A stretch of DNA of 64,000 bases from Georgenia thermotolerans (GTDB lineage Bacteria; Actinomycetota; Actinomycetes; Actinomycetales; Actinomycetaceae). Within the stretch, counting starts at the first letter, position 1; each line of letters opens with the position of its first letter. The position numbers and the translations under genes are program-made. Of this stretch, positions 33,774 to 43,482 are shown in pieces. The notes beneath the pieces are model-generated. The model saw only the letters and a list, made by a program, of their open reading frames with translations. It had not been told where the DNA came from and did no database searches. The stretch is from contig NZ_VUKF01000020.1 of NCBI RefSeq assembly GCF_009193185.1, positions 1-64,000 on the forward strand, written 5' to 3'.

Positions 33774-36026
33774 TCAGTCCTCGGCCTCGCCCGCTCCGTC
33801 GTCGCCCGGCTCGAGCACCGACCCGAACGGGTGCTCGCCGGCCGAGGAGCGGGGCTGGGAGCGTAGCCGGGCCCAGACCACCTTGCCGGTCGGCGTCGGA
33901 CGCCAGCCCCAGTCGGCGAGCCGGTCGACGATGTGCATGCCGAAGCCCCCGACCCGGCTCGCGGAGCGCTCGCGGGTGATCGGCGGCGCCGGGTTGGCGT
34001 CCTCGACCTCGATGCGCAGCCCGTCGCCGGTGTCCTGCAGCCGCAGCCCGATCCGGCCCCAGCCGTGCATGACGGCGTTGGCCATGAGCTCGGAGATGAC
34101 CAGCTCTGCGGCGGCGACCTCCTGCATCCCCCAGGCGCGGCACGTGCGCCGCACGGCGTGGCGGGCCCGACCGATCGAGCTGGCGTCCATGGGCAGCTGC
34201 CAGCGGCGCTGCCGCGGCGCCGCGCCGTCGACCTCGCCCTCGGGGCCGCCGGGGACCCGGATGACGACCATCGCGACGTCGTCCTCGGGGGCGTCGGCCA
34301 GCCACAGCAGCTCCTCGCCCACGCCGGCGGCGTCCGGCGCGTGCACCTGGCCGGCGAGCTCCTTGAGGGCGTCGAGGCCCGCGCGCATGGGCCGGTCGCG
34401 GCGCTCGATGAGGCCGTCGGTGTAGAGGACGAGGACGTCCCCGGGCCGCACGAGGGTGTGGGCGGTCTCCCGCTCGCCGGTGCTGAAGCCCACCAGGGTG
34501 CCGCCGGCGCCGTCGAGCACGCTGACCTCCCCGCCGCGCACCCGCAGCGGCGGCAGGTGCCCGGCGCGGGAGTACGCGAACTCCCAAGCCCCCTCCTCCA
34601 GCGGCGTGAGGGTGGCGTACACGAGGGAGGCGCTGCGCGGGATCCGCATGCTGGTGACCAGGCCGTCGACCCGCCCGAGCACGGTGCCGGGGTCGATCAG
34701 CTCGGCGGCCAGCGCCCGCACCACCGACCGCAGCTGCCCCATCGCCGCCGCGGCCTCCACGTCGTGACCGACGACGTCGCCGATGACCACCGCGACGGTG
34801 TCGGCCCGGAGGTTGACGACGTCGTACCAGTCCCCGCCCACCTGGGCGTGCTCGGCGTTGGGGGCGTAGTACGTCCACACGTCCAGGCCGGTGACGTCGT
34901 CCTGCTCGGGCAGCATCGCCCGCTGCAGCGTCTCGGCGAGCACGTGCTCGCGGGCGTAGAGCTGGGCGTTGTCCATCGCCATGCCCACGCGGCGGGCGGT
35001 CAGCTCGAGGACGGTCTGGACCTCCTCGTGGAAGCCCTGCACCTCCTTGTTCCCGTCCGTCAGGTCGTCGATCACCACCGCGCTGGCCCGGCGCGGCAGC
35101 GCGACGAGCAGCGCGAGCGTGCGCTGACGGCCCAGGACCGGGAAGACGAGGACCTCACGCAGCGCGTCGGGTCGTTCCGCGAGGTGCGGCACGACCAGCT
35201 CGAGCAGCTCCGCGGTGAGGGTGCCCTCCGGCGCGGGCTGGTCCGGGTCGAGGCGCAGCGTGCGCATGGCGCCGGCGAGCACGAGGTCGAGGACCTCGTC
35301 CTTGGCGTGGCGCTCGGTGGCGGACCGGCCTCCCGGGCGGGCGGGCGGCGGGTCGTCCTCGATACCGTCGACCTCCCGCAGGGTGCGGCCGGGCACGTAG
35401 AAGGCGCTCCAGGCGACGACCTGGCGGGTGAGCATGTCGGCGATGGCGCGCAGCACGTCCCCGGAGTCGACCTCCTGGAGGAGGTCCGAGACGCGCGCGA
35501 CCAGGCTCAGCGCCACGCGCGCGCGCCGCTCGGCGTCCAGGCGCACCCGCTCGAGCTGGGCGCTGGCCACCTGGGCGGAGACGTCCCGCACGACGGCGCT
35601 CCAGCGCTGTCCGCCCTCGCCGTCCTCCAGCGGGGCCAGCGCGATACCCGCCCAGTAGCCCGTGCCGTCCGGCCGGTGCGCCGCGACCCGCAGCGTGGTC
35701 GGGTGGTCCTGCTCCAGGGCGGTGACCACGGCCCGCGCCCCCTCGGCCTCGAGGCCGAGGACGTGCCGAGGGTCGGCGACGCCGCTGAGGAGCTGCGTGC
35801 GCTCGAACCCGCACAGCTCCACGGCGGCGTCGTTGGCGAACTCGACCTCCCACTCCCGGTCCCCGCGGCCCAGCACCAGCACGGCGTCGGGCAGCTGCTC
35901 GAGGACCGAGCTGGCGCACACGGGCGCGGCGGCCTCCGGCGTGGTCGCGCCGCCCGCGGCGGTGCGCGGTCCCTCCGCCCCGGCGGGGACGCCGGGCGCA
36001 CGCGCCGGGCCGCGGGATTTCACCAT
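33774..36026 (-). CDS. PAS-GAF-PP2C (SpoIIE/RsbU-like) phosphatase with C-terminal RsbW-like ATPase
   Basis: A 750-residue cytoplasmic sensor with four modules: PAS at about 40-150 (LEQLPDAVLVLGRGDREWEV), GAF at about 165-370, PP2C/SpoIIE phosphatase at about 385-600 with metal motifs GGDWYDVV, GDVVGHDVEAAAAM and YTDGLIERRD, and a HATPase_c_2 anti-sigma-kinase domain at about 620-730 with N-box ELMANAVMHG and G-box GGFGMHIVD. The protein could therefore dephosphorylate STAS antagonists and also bind or phosphorylate them. GGAGGACC precedes the ATG at 36026. It is divergent from a second STAS gene (85-nt gap) and convergent with the first. No sigma factor gene is nearby. Confidence 0.92.
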   Translation of the reverse strand: MVKSRGPARAPGVPAGAEGPRTAAGGATTPEAAAPVCASSVLEQLPDAVLVLGRGDREWEVEFANDAAVELCGFERTQLLSGVADPRHVLGLEAEGARAVVTALEQDHPTTLRVAAHRPDGTGYWAGIALAPLEDGEGGQRWSAVVRDVSAQVASAQLERVRLDAERRARVALSLVARVSDLLQEVDSGDVLRAIADMLTRQVVAWSAFYVPGRTLREVDGIEDDPPPARPGGRSATERHAKDEVLDLVLAGAMRTLRLDPDQPAPEGTLTAELLELVVPHLAERPDALREVLVFPVLGRQRTLALLVALPRRASAVVIDDLTDGNKEVQGFHEEVQTVLELTARRVGMAMDNAQLYAREHVLAETLQRAMLPEQDDVTGLDVWTYYAPNAEHAQVGGDWYDVVNLRADTVAVVIGDVVGHDVEAAAAMGQLRSVVRALAAELIDPGTVLGRVDGLVTSMRIPRSASLVYATLTPLEEGAWEFAYSRAGHLPPLRVRGGEVSVLDGAGGTLVGFSTGERETAHTLVRPGDVLVLYTDGLIERRDRPMRAGLDALKELAGQVHAPDAAGVGEELLWLADAPEDDVAMVVIRVPGGPEGEVDGAAPRQRRWQLPMDASSIGRARHAVRRTCRAWGMQEVAAAELVISELMANAVMHGWGRIGLRLQDTGDGLRIEVEDANPAPPITRERSASRVGGFGMHIVDRLADWGWRPTPTGKVVWARLRSQPRSSAGEHPFGSVLEPGDDGAGEAED

Positions 36027-36110
36027 CAGGTCCTCCGATCCGTTAGCGTTCCTTACGATGCCCCGTGAACGCGCGGGACGCACGTGCCGATCGAGGCGAA
36101 GGGGAGTGAC

Positions 36111-36524
36111 GTGCACGACGTGACACAGGACGAGCCAGCGGGCCGCCCCGGCCCGGACGCTGCGGGAGCGGCGGAGACCGGTTCGGTGCACGTCATGGTC
36201 TCATCATCGCGGACCAGGCTCGTGCTCTCCGGCGAGGTCGACGTCGCGTTGTCCGCCGACCTCACCGAGGCGGTCAGCGAGGCCGAGCGCGCGGGCCTGC
36301 CCGTCGAGATCGACGCCCGGCACGTCACCTTCATGGACTCCTCGGGCGTGAGCATGCTCGCCCGGCTGGCGCACCGGACGCCCGGACGGCTGACGATGAT
36401 CGAGCCGCCCGACGTCGTGCGGTTCCTGCTCGGCGTCACGCGGATCGGCGAGGTCGTCGACGTCGTCGACGTCGACCCCGGCTTCCCCGAGGACGAGCCG
36501 CCCACGGGCGGCGACGCGGCCTGA
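36111..36524 (+). CDS. STAS-domain anti-sigma factor antagonist
   Basis: A 137-residue STAS protein. Residues about 30-125 form the domain, with LVLSGEVDVALSADLTEAV and the phosphorylatable Ser in VTFMDSSGVSML (about residue 78). The N-terminal 28 residues and the tail (PEDEPPTGGDAA) are acidic and disordered. The GTG at 36111 is chosen for AAGGGGAG with 5-nt spacing; GTG 36084 has no such site. Divergent from the phosphatase gene, with a very short shared promoter region. Confidence 0.88.
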   Translation: MHDVTQDEPAGRPGPDAAGAAETGSVHVMVSSSRTRLVLSGEVDVALSADLTEAVSEAERAGLPVEIDARHVTFMDSSGVSMLARLAHRTPGRLTMIEPPDVVRFLLGVTRIGEVVDVVDVDPGFPEDEPPTGGDAA

Positions 36525-36552
36525 CGGCGCATCTCCGCGTCCCCGAACGCCG

Positions 36553-36583
36553 CGTGGCCCGGCGCCGACGGCGCCGGGCCACG
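36553..36583. terminator. Bidirectional terminator between STAS and fba
   Basis: A 15-bp perfect stem around a single A (36553-36567 with 36569-36583), lying between convergent genes. Confidence 0.85.
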
Positions 36584-36594
36584 CTCACTCAGGG

Positions 36595-37617
<1,023 letters not shown>

Positions 37618-37681
37618 GTCAGCTCCTGTCTCGTGATTTGCTGTTCCGCCGAGATTCTTTCATCTTCTCGGCGCGGGCACC

Positions 37682-37715
37682 GGGACCCCCGCCCCAGTGG
37701 GACCCCCGCCCCAGG
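37682..37715. repeat. Two 17-nt tandem repeats upstream of fba and the cupin gene
   Basis: GGGACCCCCGCCCCAGT (37682-37698) is repeated at 37699-37715 with one change. A consensus -35 TTGACA follows at 37726-37731 on the plus strand, 60 nt before the cupin ATG; its -10 is unclear. Confidence 0.75.
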
Positions 37716-37790
37716 GTCTCGGGGCTTGACATGTCCAGGGGCGCCGGCGCTGCATGGTCGGGTCCGCAGGCACCGTCAGGGGGCACCGTC

Positions 37791-38159
37791 ATGAGCCAGC
37801 CGCTGGAACACGTCACGTTCGACCAGCCCGACGAGGTCCGCGAGGGCGAGAAGTGGCGGATGGAGCTGGTCAACCTCGCCGGGGACGCCCAGGTGGGGCG
37901 AATCACGTTGCAGCCGGGGTGGCGCTGGTCCGAGCACGTCAAGCCGGTCGCCGGCACCGACCTGTGCATGGCGCCGCACCAGCAGTACCTCATCTCCGGC
38001 CGCATCCACGTGCAGATGGAGGACGGCACGGAGTTCGAGGGCGCCCCGGGCGAGGTCGCCTCCATCCCGCCGGGCCACGACGCCTGGGTGGTGGGCGACG
38101 AACCGGCGGTCGCAGTGGACTGGCAGGGCGCCTCCGTCTGGGCGAAGAAGCAGGGGTAG
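37791..38159 (+). CDS. Cupin-domain protein
   Basis: A 122-residue single-domain cupin. The barrel is visible from QVGRITLQPGWRWSEHVKP through HQQYLISGRIHVQMEDG to GEVASIPPGHDAWVVGD. His residues in the first motif (EHVKP) and in APHQQ and GHDAW could bind a metal. Function is unknown; such proteins may be small dioxygenases, isomerases or sensors. No obvious Shine-Dalgarno precedes ATG 37791. Convergent with the methyltransferase gene 18 nt away. Confidence 0.82.
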   Translation: MSQPLEHVTFDQPDEVREGEKWRMELVNLAGDAQVGRITLQPGWRWSEHVKPVAGTDLCMAPHQQYLISGRIHVQMEDGTEFEGAPGEVASIPPGHDAWVVGDEPAVAVDWQGASVWAKKQG

Positions 38160-38177
38160 CCCTACCGCCGGACGGCA

Positions 38178-38915
38178 TCAGGAGGGCGCCGGCCCGGCGT
38201 GCTGGACCATCCATGCGTGCATCGCCACGGCCGCGGCCGCGCCGGCATTGATCGAGCGGGTCGAGCCGTACTGGGTGATGTGCAGGATCTCCGCGCACCC
38301 GGCGAGGGCGTCGGGGCTCAGGCCGGCGGACTCCTGACCGAAGAGCATCACGCACTCGCGCGGCAGCGTCCGGCCCTCGATCGGCACCGAGCCGGGCACG
38401 TTGTCGATGCCCAGCACGGGCAGCCCCGCCGCGCCCGCCCACGCGAGCAGGGTGGCGACGTCGTCGTGGTGGCGCAGGTGCTGGTAGCGATCGGTCACCA
38501 TGGCCCCGCGCCGGTTCCACCGCCGGCGCCCGACGATGTGCACCTCGGCGACGGCGAACGCGTTGGCCGTGCGCACCACGGAGCCGATGTTCATGTCGTG
38601 GGCGAAGTTCTCGATCGCCACGTGCAGGGGGTGTCGGCGGGCGTCGATGTCGGCCACGATCGCCGCGACCGTCCAGTACCGGTACCGGTCGACGACGTTG
38701 CGGCGGTCGCCGTGCGCGAGCAGCTCGCGGTCGTAGCGGGGGTCGTCCGGCCAGGCGGCCTCGCCACCCGGCCACGGCCCGACGCCGACCTCCCGGCGCA
38801 GGTCCCGACCGCCGTCGGGCTCCGGACCCTCCCCAAGCTCCCGACCGCCGTCGGGCACCGGCCCCTCCCCAAGCTCCCGACCGCCGTCGGGCTCGGCGCT
38901 GACTGTCTCGCTCAC
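38178..38915 (-). CDS. TrmH/SpoU-family RNA 2'-O-methyltransferase
   Basis: A 245-residue SPOUT methyltransferase. Motif 1 is NIGSVVRTANAF, motif 2 MLFGQESAGLS, and motif 3 SINAGAAAAVAMHAWM, the SAM-binding knot. Substrate (tRNA or rRNA) unknown. The N-terminal 45 residues hold a 12-residue tandem repeat (PDGGRELGEGPE-like, 38804-38892), unusual for the family and probably disordered. The GTG at 38915 is the likely start; the frame is open to 39086. Divergent from the HAD gene, in the pyrE-fba neighbourhood commonly seen in actinobacteria. Confidence 0.88.
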   Translation of the reverse strand: MSETVSAEPDGGRELGEGPVPDGGRELGEGPEPDGGRDLRREVGVGPWPGGEAAWPDDPRYDRELLAHGDRRNVVDRYRYWTVAAIVADIDARRHPLHVAIENFAHDMNIGSVVRTANAFAVAEVHIVGRRRWNRRGAMVTDRYQHLRHHDDVATLLAWAGAAGLPVLGIDNVPGSVPIEGRTLPRECVMLFGQESAGLSPDALAGCAEILHITQYGSTRSINAGAAAAVAMHAWMVQHAGPAPS

Positions 38916-39051
38916 GGTCCCGACGGTAACGGCCCGCGGGAGGAGGCCGCCCCGACCGCGGGGCCGGGTCGTCGGTATCGTTCGAGCCAGGCGCGGGCCC
39001 GACCGCGCCCGGGCGGCCCCGCCCGGGTCCGTCAGAGCTGGAGGCAAGCAC

Positions 39052-39825
39052 ATGACCGAGGAGATCAAGAGCTGGTTGACGGACATGGACGGGGTGCTGG
39101 TCCACGAGGGCTACGCCCTGCCCGGCGCGGCGGAGTTCATCGCCCGGCTCACCGAGCTCGACCGGCCGTACCAGGTCCTGACCAACAACTCGATCTTCAC
39201 CCCGCGCGACCTCTCGGCCCGGCTCGCCGCGTCCGGCATCAAGGTGCCCGAGGAGCGCATCTGGACCTCCGCGCTCGCCACCGCCACGTTCGTGGCCCAG
39301 CAGATGCCCGGCGGGCGGGCGTACGTCATCGGCGAGGCGGGCCTGACCACCGCGCTGTACCAGGCGGGCTACATCATGACCGACGTCGACCCCGACTACG
39401 TCATCCTCGGCGAGACCCGCACGTACTCCTTCTCCTCGATCACCCGGGCGATCCGGCTCATCCGCGACGGCGCCCGGTTCATCGCCACCAACCCCGACCC
39501 CACCGGCCCCTCCACCGAGGGCCCGCTGCCCGCCACCGGCGCGGTCGCCGCCCTCATCACCAAGGCCACCGGCCGGTCGCCCTACTTCGTCGGCAAGCCC
39601 AACCCGGTGATGATCCGCGCCGCGCTGAACCGCATCGAGGCGCACTCGGAGACGACGGCGATGATCGGGGACCGGATGGACACCGACGTCCTCGCCGGGA
39701 TGGAGGCCGGGCTGCGCACCTTCCTGGTGCTCACCGGCTCCACCACGGAGGCGGACGTGGAGAAGTACCCGTTCCGCCCCACCGAGGTGCGCCCGTCGAT
39801 CGCCGAGCTCATCGACCGCGTCTGA
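39052..39825 (+). CDS. HAD-IIA family phosphatase, NagD-like
   Basis: A 257-residue haloacid dehalogenase hydrolase. The nucleophile motif is LTDMDGVLVHEG (Asp11), motif II TNNS, motif III VGKPNPVM with its Lys, and motif IV MIGDRMDTDVLAG; the C2 cap lies between. NagD-type enzymes dephosphorylate small sugar or nucleotide phosphates. GGAGGCAAGC precedes the ATG. Its 3' end overlaps the convergent lemA-like gene by 17 bp. Confidence 0.92.
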   Translation: MTEEIKSWLTDMDGVLVHEGYALPGAAEFIARLTELDRPYQVLTNNSIFTPRDLSARLAASGIKVPEERIWTSALATATFVAQQMPGGRAYVIGEAGLTTALYQAGYIMTDVDPDYVILGETRTYSFSSITRAIRLIRDGARFIATNPDPTGPSTEGPLPATGAVAALITKATGRSPYFVGKPNPVMIRAALNRIEAHSETTAMIGDRMDTDVLAGMEAGLRTFLVLTGSTTEADVEKYPFRPTEVRPSIAELIDRV

Positions 39826-40405
39826 GCTCCCGGTCCTCGAAGGCCGCGGCCGGCGCCGCCCGCACCGCCGGGTCCTCGGCCGCGAAGTAGATCGCCGGGC
39901 GGATCCCGGACAGCCGCGCGACCAGGCCCGCGGGGAAGGTCTCCAGGCGGGCGTTGAGGTGGCGGGCGTGGGCGTTGTAGAAGCGCCGGCCGGCCGCGAT
40001 GTGGTCCTCGACGTCGGTGAGCTCGCCGTGCAGCCGGGCGAACGCCTCGGCCCCGCTCAGCCGCGGCGAGGTCTCCGCGGCGGCGAGCAGCCGGCCCAGC
40101 GCGGCGGTCAGGGCGTTCTCCCGGCGTGCCTGCTCGGCCGGGTCCGCCGCCGCCGCGCCCGCGCGCGCCGCGCACCGCTCGCACGCCCCGGCCAGGTCCG
40201 CCGCGGCCGGCAGGTCACCGGCGATCATGGCGGCGAGCGGGGGCACGAGGTCGCGGCGGCGGCGCAGCTCGACGTCGATCTGTCCCCAGGCCTCGGTCAG
40301 GATCCGGCGCTGCCGGGCGAAGCTGTTGTGGGTGGCCACGGCCCAGCCGCCCACGGCCGCGACGACCACGGCGACGAGGAGCAGCGCCACCACCGACCCG
40401 TCCAT
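39809..40405 (-). CDS. LemA-family protein
   Basis: A 198-residue protein: one N-terminal membrane helix (VVALLLVAVVVAAVGGWAV, residues 5-23), then a short N-out, coiled-coil helical domain beginning NSFARQRRILTEAWGQIDVELRRR, the LemA signature, with a conserved RFYNAHARHLNARLETFP stretch. Role unknown; LemA proteins may have a signalling or envelope function. The stop codon lies inside the end of the HAD gene on the other strand. Confidence 0.88.
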   Translation of the reverse strand: MDGSVVALLLVAVVVAAVGGWAVATHNSFARQRRILTEAWGQIDVELRRRRDLVPPLAAMIAGDLPAAADLAGACERCAARAGAAAADPAEQARRENALTAALGRLLAAAETSPRLSGAEAFARLHGELTDVEDHIAAGRRFYNAHARHLNARLETFPAGLVARLSGIRPAIYFAAEDPAVRAAPAAAFEDRELRRGR

Positions 40406-40523
40406 CAGGCCTCCCGTCCCCCGCCTGGCGGCGATTGAACCACAGGGGCCCGCTCGTCACGCGGGATACGGGTGGGGAACCGGACGCCGGACGGCGGATC
40501 CGCCCGCGGACGTCCGGCCGGTG

Positions 40524-41099
40524 TCAGTCGAGGCCGAGGTCGGCCAGGTCCAGGGCGGCGAGGTAGGGCAGCCCGGTGGCCCCCTCGATCGCCTCACGGG
40601 CCCCGGTGGCACGGTCGACGACGACGGCCACGGCCTGGACCTGCGCGCCGGCCTCGCGCAGCGCCTCGATGGCCTGCAGCGGGCTGCCGCCGGTGGTGGA
40701 GGTGTCCTCGAGGACGACGACGCGCCGGCCCGTCACGTCCGGGCCCTCGATGCGCCGGCGCATGCCGTGGGACTTGGCCTCCTTGCGCACGACGAACGCG
40801 TCGAGGTCGAGCCCGCGCGAGGCCGCGGCGTGCAGCATGGCGGTGGCCACCGGGTCGGCGCCCATGGTCAGCCCGCCGACGGCGTCGACCTCCTCGGGGC
40901 CGTACCCGGCCTCCTCGAGCATGTCGAGCATGACGTGGCCGATGAGGGGCGCGGCGGCGTGGTGGAGGGTGGCGCGGCGCATGTCGACGTAGAAGTCCGA
41001 GGTCAGCCCGGAGGCGAGGGTCACCTCGCCGCGCACGACGGCGAGCTCACGGACCAGGGCGGCCAGCTGGGTCCGGGGCGTGTCGTTGGTGATGGTCAC
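40524..41099 (-). CDS. pyrE: Orotate phosphoribosyltransferase
   Basis: A 191-residue type I phosphoribosyltransferase making OMP from orotate and PRPP. The PRPP loop is VVVLEDTSTTGGS (about residue 126), with TLASGLTSDFYVDMRR at the start and the flexible loop RKEAKSHGMRRRIEG around 105. In many enzymes the PRPP motif has one more Val/Asp; here it is VLEDTSTTGGS. GTG start. 36 nt downstream of the SDR gene on the same strand, possibly one transcript. Confidence 0.95.
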   Translation of the reverse strand: MTITNDTPRTQLAALVRELAVVRGEVTLASGLTSDFYVDMRRATLHHAAAPLIGHVMLDMLEEAGYGPEEVDAVGGLTMGADPVATAMLHAAASRGLDLDAFVVRKEAKSHGMRRRIEGPDVTGRRVVVLEDTSTTGGSPLQAIEALREAGAQVQAVAVVVDRATGAREAIEGATGLPYLAALDLADLGLD

Positions 41100-41135
41100 G
41101 GCGGCCAGCGTAGTGGCGCCACCTGGGAGGGCGGA

Positions 41136-41909
41136 TCAGCGCATCGCCCGGCCGCTGGTCTGGGGTCCGGCGATCCGGCGCACCACCCGGCGCGGCAGGT
41201 GCCGCAGGGCCACGGCGGCGGCGCCGTAGCGCAGCGACGGCGTGACGACCACCTGCCCCCGCCGCACCGCCGCGAGGGCGTCCGCGGCCACCTTCTCGAC
41301 GTCGACCCACGCCGACGCCGGCCAGGCGGCCGCCTCCAGCCCGGCGCGCTCGTGGAACTCGGTGCGCACCAGCCCCGGGCACAGGGCGGTGGCGGTCACC
41401 CCGGTGCCCCGCAGCTCGGCGGCGAGGCCCTCGGTGAAGGTGAGCACCCAGGCCTTGTGGGCGGCGTAGGTGCCCATCGCCGTCAGCGCCGCCATCGAGG
41501 AGACGTTGAGGATCGCGCCGCGCCCGCGCGGGCCCATCGCCTCGGCCGCGGCCTTGGACAGCACGAGCACGGCCCGGACCATGACGTCCAGGGCCTCCTC
41601 CTCGCGCGCCAGGTCCCCGCCGAGCAGGTGCTGGCCCAGCCCGAACCCGGCGTTGTTGACCAGCAGGCCCACCGGGTGGGCGTCCTGGCGCAGCCGGGCG
41701 GCGACGGCGTCCCGGCCGGCCGCGGTGGCCAGGTCCGCGGGCAGCACCTCGACCTCGACGGCGGCGGCCGAGCGGATCTGGTGGGCGAGCTTCTCCAGCC
41801 GGTCCGTGCTGCGCGCGACGAGGACGAGGCGGTGGCGGTTGGCGGCCAGCTGCCAGGCCAGCTCCAGCCCGATCCCCGAGGAGGCGCCGGTGACGAGTGC
41901 GGTTCCCAT
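41136..41909 (-). CDS. SDR-family oxidoreductase
   Basis: A 257-residue classical short-chain dehydrogenase. Cofactor motif TGASSGIG (residues 7-14), NNAG (about 87), catalytic Ser in NVSSMAAL, and Tyr-Lys in TYAAHKAW. C-terminal LRHLPRRVVRRIAG resembles the DltE/YqjQ-like acyl-chain or unknown-substrate group. Arg at the end of the second strand (ARS) suggests NADPH. Substrate not known. Divergent from exonuclease III. Confidence 0.87.
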   Translation of the reverse strand: MGTALVTGASSGIGLELAWQLAANRHRLVLVARSTDRLEKLAHQIRSAAAVEVEVLPADLATAAGRDAVAARLRQDAHPVGLLVNNAGFGLGQHLLGGDLAREEEALDVMVRAVLVLSKAAAEAMGPRGRGAILNVSSMAALTAMGTYAAHKAWVLTFTEGLAAELRGTGVTATALCPGLVRTEFHERAGLEAAAWPASAWVDVEKVAADALAAVRRGQVVVTPSLRYGAAAVALRHLPRRVVRRIAGPQTSGRAMR

Positions 41910-42020
41910 GCTCCGCAGCGTATGGGCTCGGGTCGGGGGCAGGCCCGCCAGGGGCGGGCGGAGCGCGCCCGCCGGGGCTGGGCCGGACGGGCACGGTCCG
42001 GAGCTGCCGGCGCCGCCAGG

Positions 42021-42026
42021 TAGCGT
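42021..42026 (+). promoter_or_regulatory. -10 box for a leaderless exonuclease III mRNA
   Basis: TAGCGT (TAnnnT) ends 7 nt before the xth ATG at 42034, and no Shine-Dalgarno lies between. Confidence 0.5.
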
Positions 42027-42033
42027 CTGCCCC

Positions 42034-42813
42034 ATGAGGCTGGCGACGTGGAACGTGAACTCGATCCGCACCCGCGTGGACCGCGTGGTGGCATTCCTGG
42101 AGCGCTCGGGCACCGACGTGCTGGCGATGCAGGAGACGAAGTGCCGGGACGAGCAGTTCCCCGCCCTGGCGTTCGAGGCGGCCGGCTACGAGGTGGTCCA
42201 CCACGGCCTCAACCAGTGGAACGGGGTGGCGGTGGCCTCCCGGGTGGGCATCTCCGACGTCGAGGTCGGCTTCCCCGGCATGCCCACCTGGGGCGACCCG
42301 GCGGCCGCGGAGGCCCGGGCGCTCGGCGTCACGTGCGACGGCGTGCGGGTGTGGAGCCTTTACGTGCCCAACGGGCGGGCCGTGGGCGACCCGCACTACG
42401 TCTACAAGCTGGAGTGGATGGCCGCCCTGCGCGACGCCGCCGGCGCCTGGCTGACCGACGACCCGGACGCGCAGATCGCCCTGGTCGGCGACTGGAACAT
42501 CGCGCCGCGCGACGAGGACGTGTGGGACATCTCGCTGTTCACCGGGGCCACCCACGTCTCCGAGCCCGAGCGCGCGGCGTTCCGGGCGCTGGAGGACGTC
42601 GGGTTCACCGAGGTCACCCGCCAGCACGTCGAGCAGTACACCTACTGGGACTACCAGCAGCTGCGCTTCCCCCGCAACGAGGGCATGCGCATCGACTTCG
42701 TCCAGGCCTCCCCCGAGCTGGCCGCCCACGTCGTCGGGGCGCAGATCGACCGCGACGAGCGCAAGGGCAAGGCGCCCAGCGACCACGTCCCGGTGATCGT
42801 CGACCTCGGCTGA
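42034..42813 (+). CDS. xth: Exodeoxyribonuclease III (AP endonuclease)
   Basis: A 259-residue EEP-fold DNA repair nuclease cutting at abasic sites. Motifs in order: WNVNSIR (residues 6-12), MQETK with the metal-binding Glu (about 33), SLYVPNGR (about 109), GDWNIAPRDEDVW (about 151), and SDHVPVIVDL with the catalytic His (about 250). Mg2+ dependent. The mRNA is probably leaderless. Convergent with the next gene. Confidence 0.94.
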   Translation: MRLATWNVNSIRTRVDRVVAFLERSGTDVLAMQETKCRDEQFPALAFEAAGYEVVHHGLNQWNGVAVASRVGISDVEVGFPGMPTWGDPAAAEARALGVTCDGVRVWSLYVPNGRAVGDPHYVYKLEWMAALRDAAGAWLTDDPDAQIALVGDWNIAPRDEDVWDISLFTGATHVSEPERAAFRALEDVGFTEVTRQHVEQYTYWDYQQLRFPRNEGMRIDFVQASPELAAHVVGAQIDRDERKGKAPSDHVPVIVDLG

Positions 42814-42823
42814 CGCGCGCCCG

Positions 42824-43423
42824 TCAGCGGCCCTGCAGGGCGTCCAGCGCCACGGCCATGGACGCCGCGACGCGCAGGTCGAGCCGCGGGTCGGGCACCG
42901 TGACGGTGTACCGGTCCCGGATGGCGAGCTGGCGCTCGGAGGTCATCACCGGCCGGCCGGTCACGGCGTCGACGAAGTCGAAGTGGAACACGAAGGGCAC
43001 CCACACCTCCCCCAGGTACGGGATGAGGTCCCAGACCCGGCGCAGGAGCGCCACCCCCGCGCTGCGCTCGCGGCCGGCGGCCTCCAGCCCGTGGGCGGAG
43101 ACGTGCCAGGTCGAGCGCGTCAGGCTGGCGCGAAAGTCCTTGCGGAAGAACCCCACGGGCCGGCCGGCGTCGTCGAGGACGTCGTAGCCGGAGCCGAGGT
43201 CGACGACCTTGCGCGCCTTGAAGGAGAACAGGCGCCGGGTCTGCTGCCGGTCGGCGTAGAACGTGACCTCCTCGCGCAGGGCCACCCGCTTCTGCTGGGC
43301 GAAGGCCAGCAGCGGGCCGGCGGTGCCGTCGGGGTTGGCGGCGAGGATCTCGTACCGGTTGACCATCAACGTGATGTGCTGGCGGACGAAGAAGCGGGGC
43401 ACGTGCGCGGCGGGCGGCGTCAT
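42824..43423 (-). CDS. LURP-one-related / scramblase-like protein
   Basis: A 199-residue protein with the beta-barrel pattern of the LURP-one-related (Tubby-like) family: FFVRQHITLMVNRYEI at the start, repeated short strands such as RLFSFKARKVVDLGSGYDVLDD, and the GRPVGFFRKDF turn. No enzyme residues are known for the family, which may bind membranes. The ATG at 43423 is chosen since earlier codons have no family similarity. 59 nt downstream of the GDPD gene on the same strand. Confidence 0.75.
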   Translation of the reverse strand: MTPPAAHVPRFFVRQHITLMVNRYEILAANPDGTAGPLLAFAQQKRVALREEVTFYADRQQTRRLFSFKARKVVDLGSGYDVLDDAGRPVGFFRKDFRASLTRSTWHVSAHGLEAAGRERSAGVALLRRVWDLIPYLGEVWVPFVFHFDFVDAVTGRPVMTSERQLAIRDRYTVTVPDPRLDLRVAASMAVALDALQGR

Positions 43424-43482
43424 GTGCGGAGTGTGGCAGAGCCCGGGCCCGGGACGTCGCGCGACGCCCCGGGCCCGAGGCG

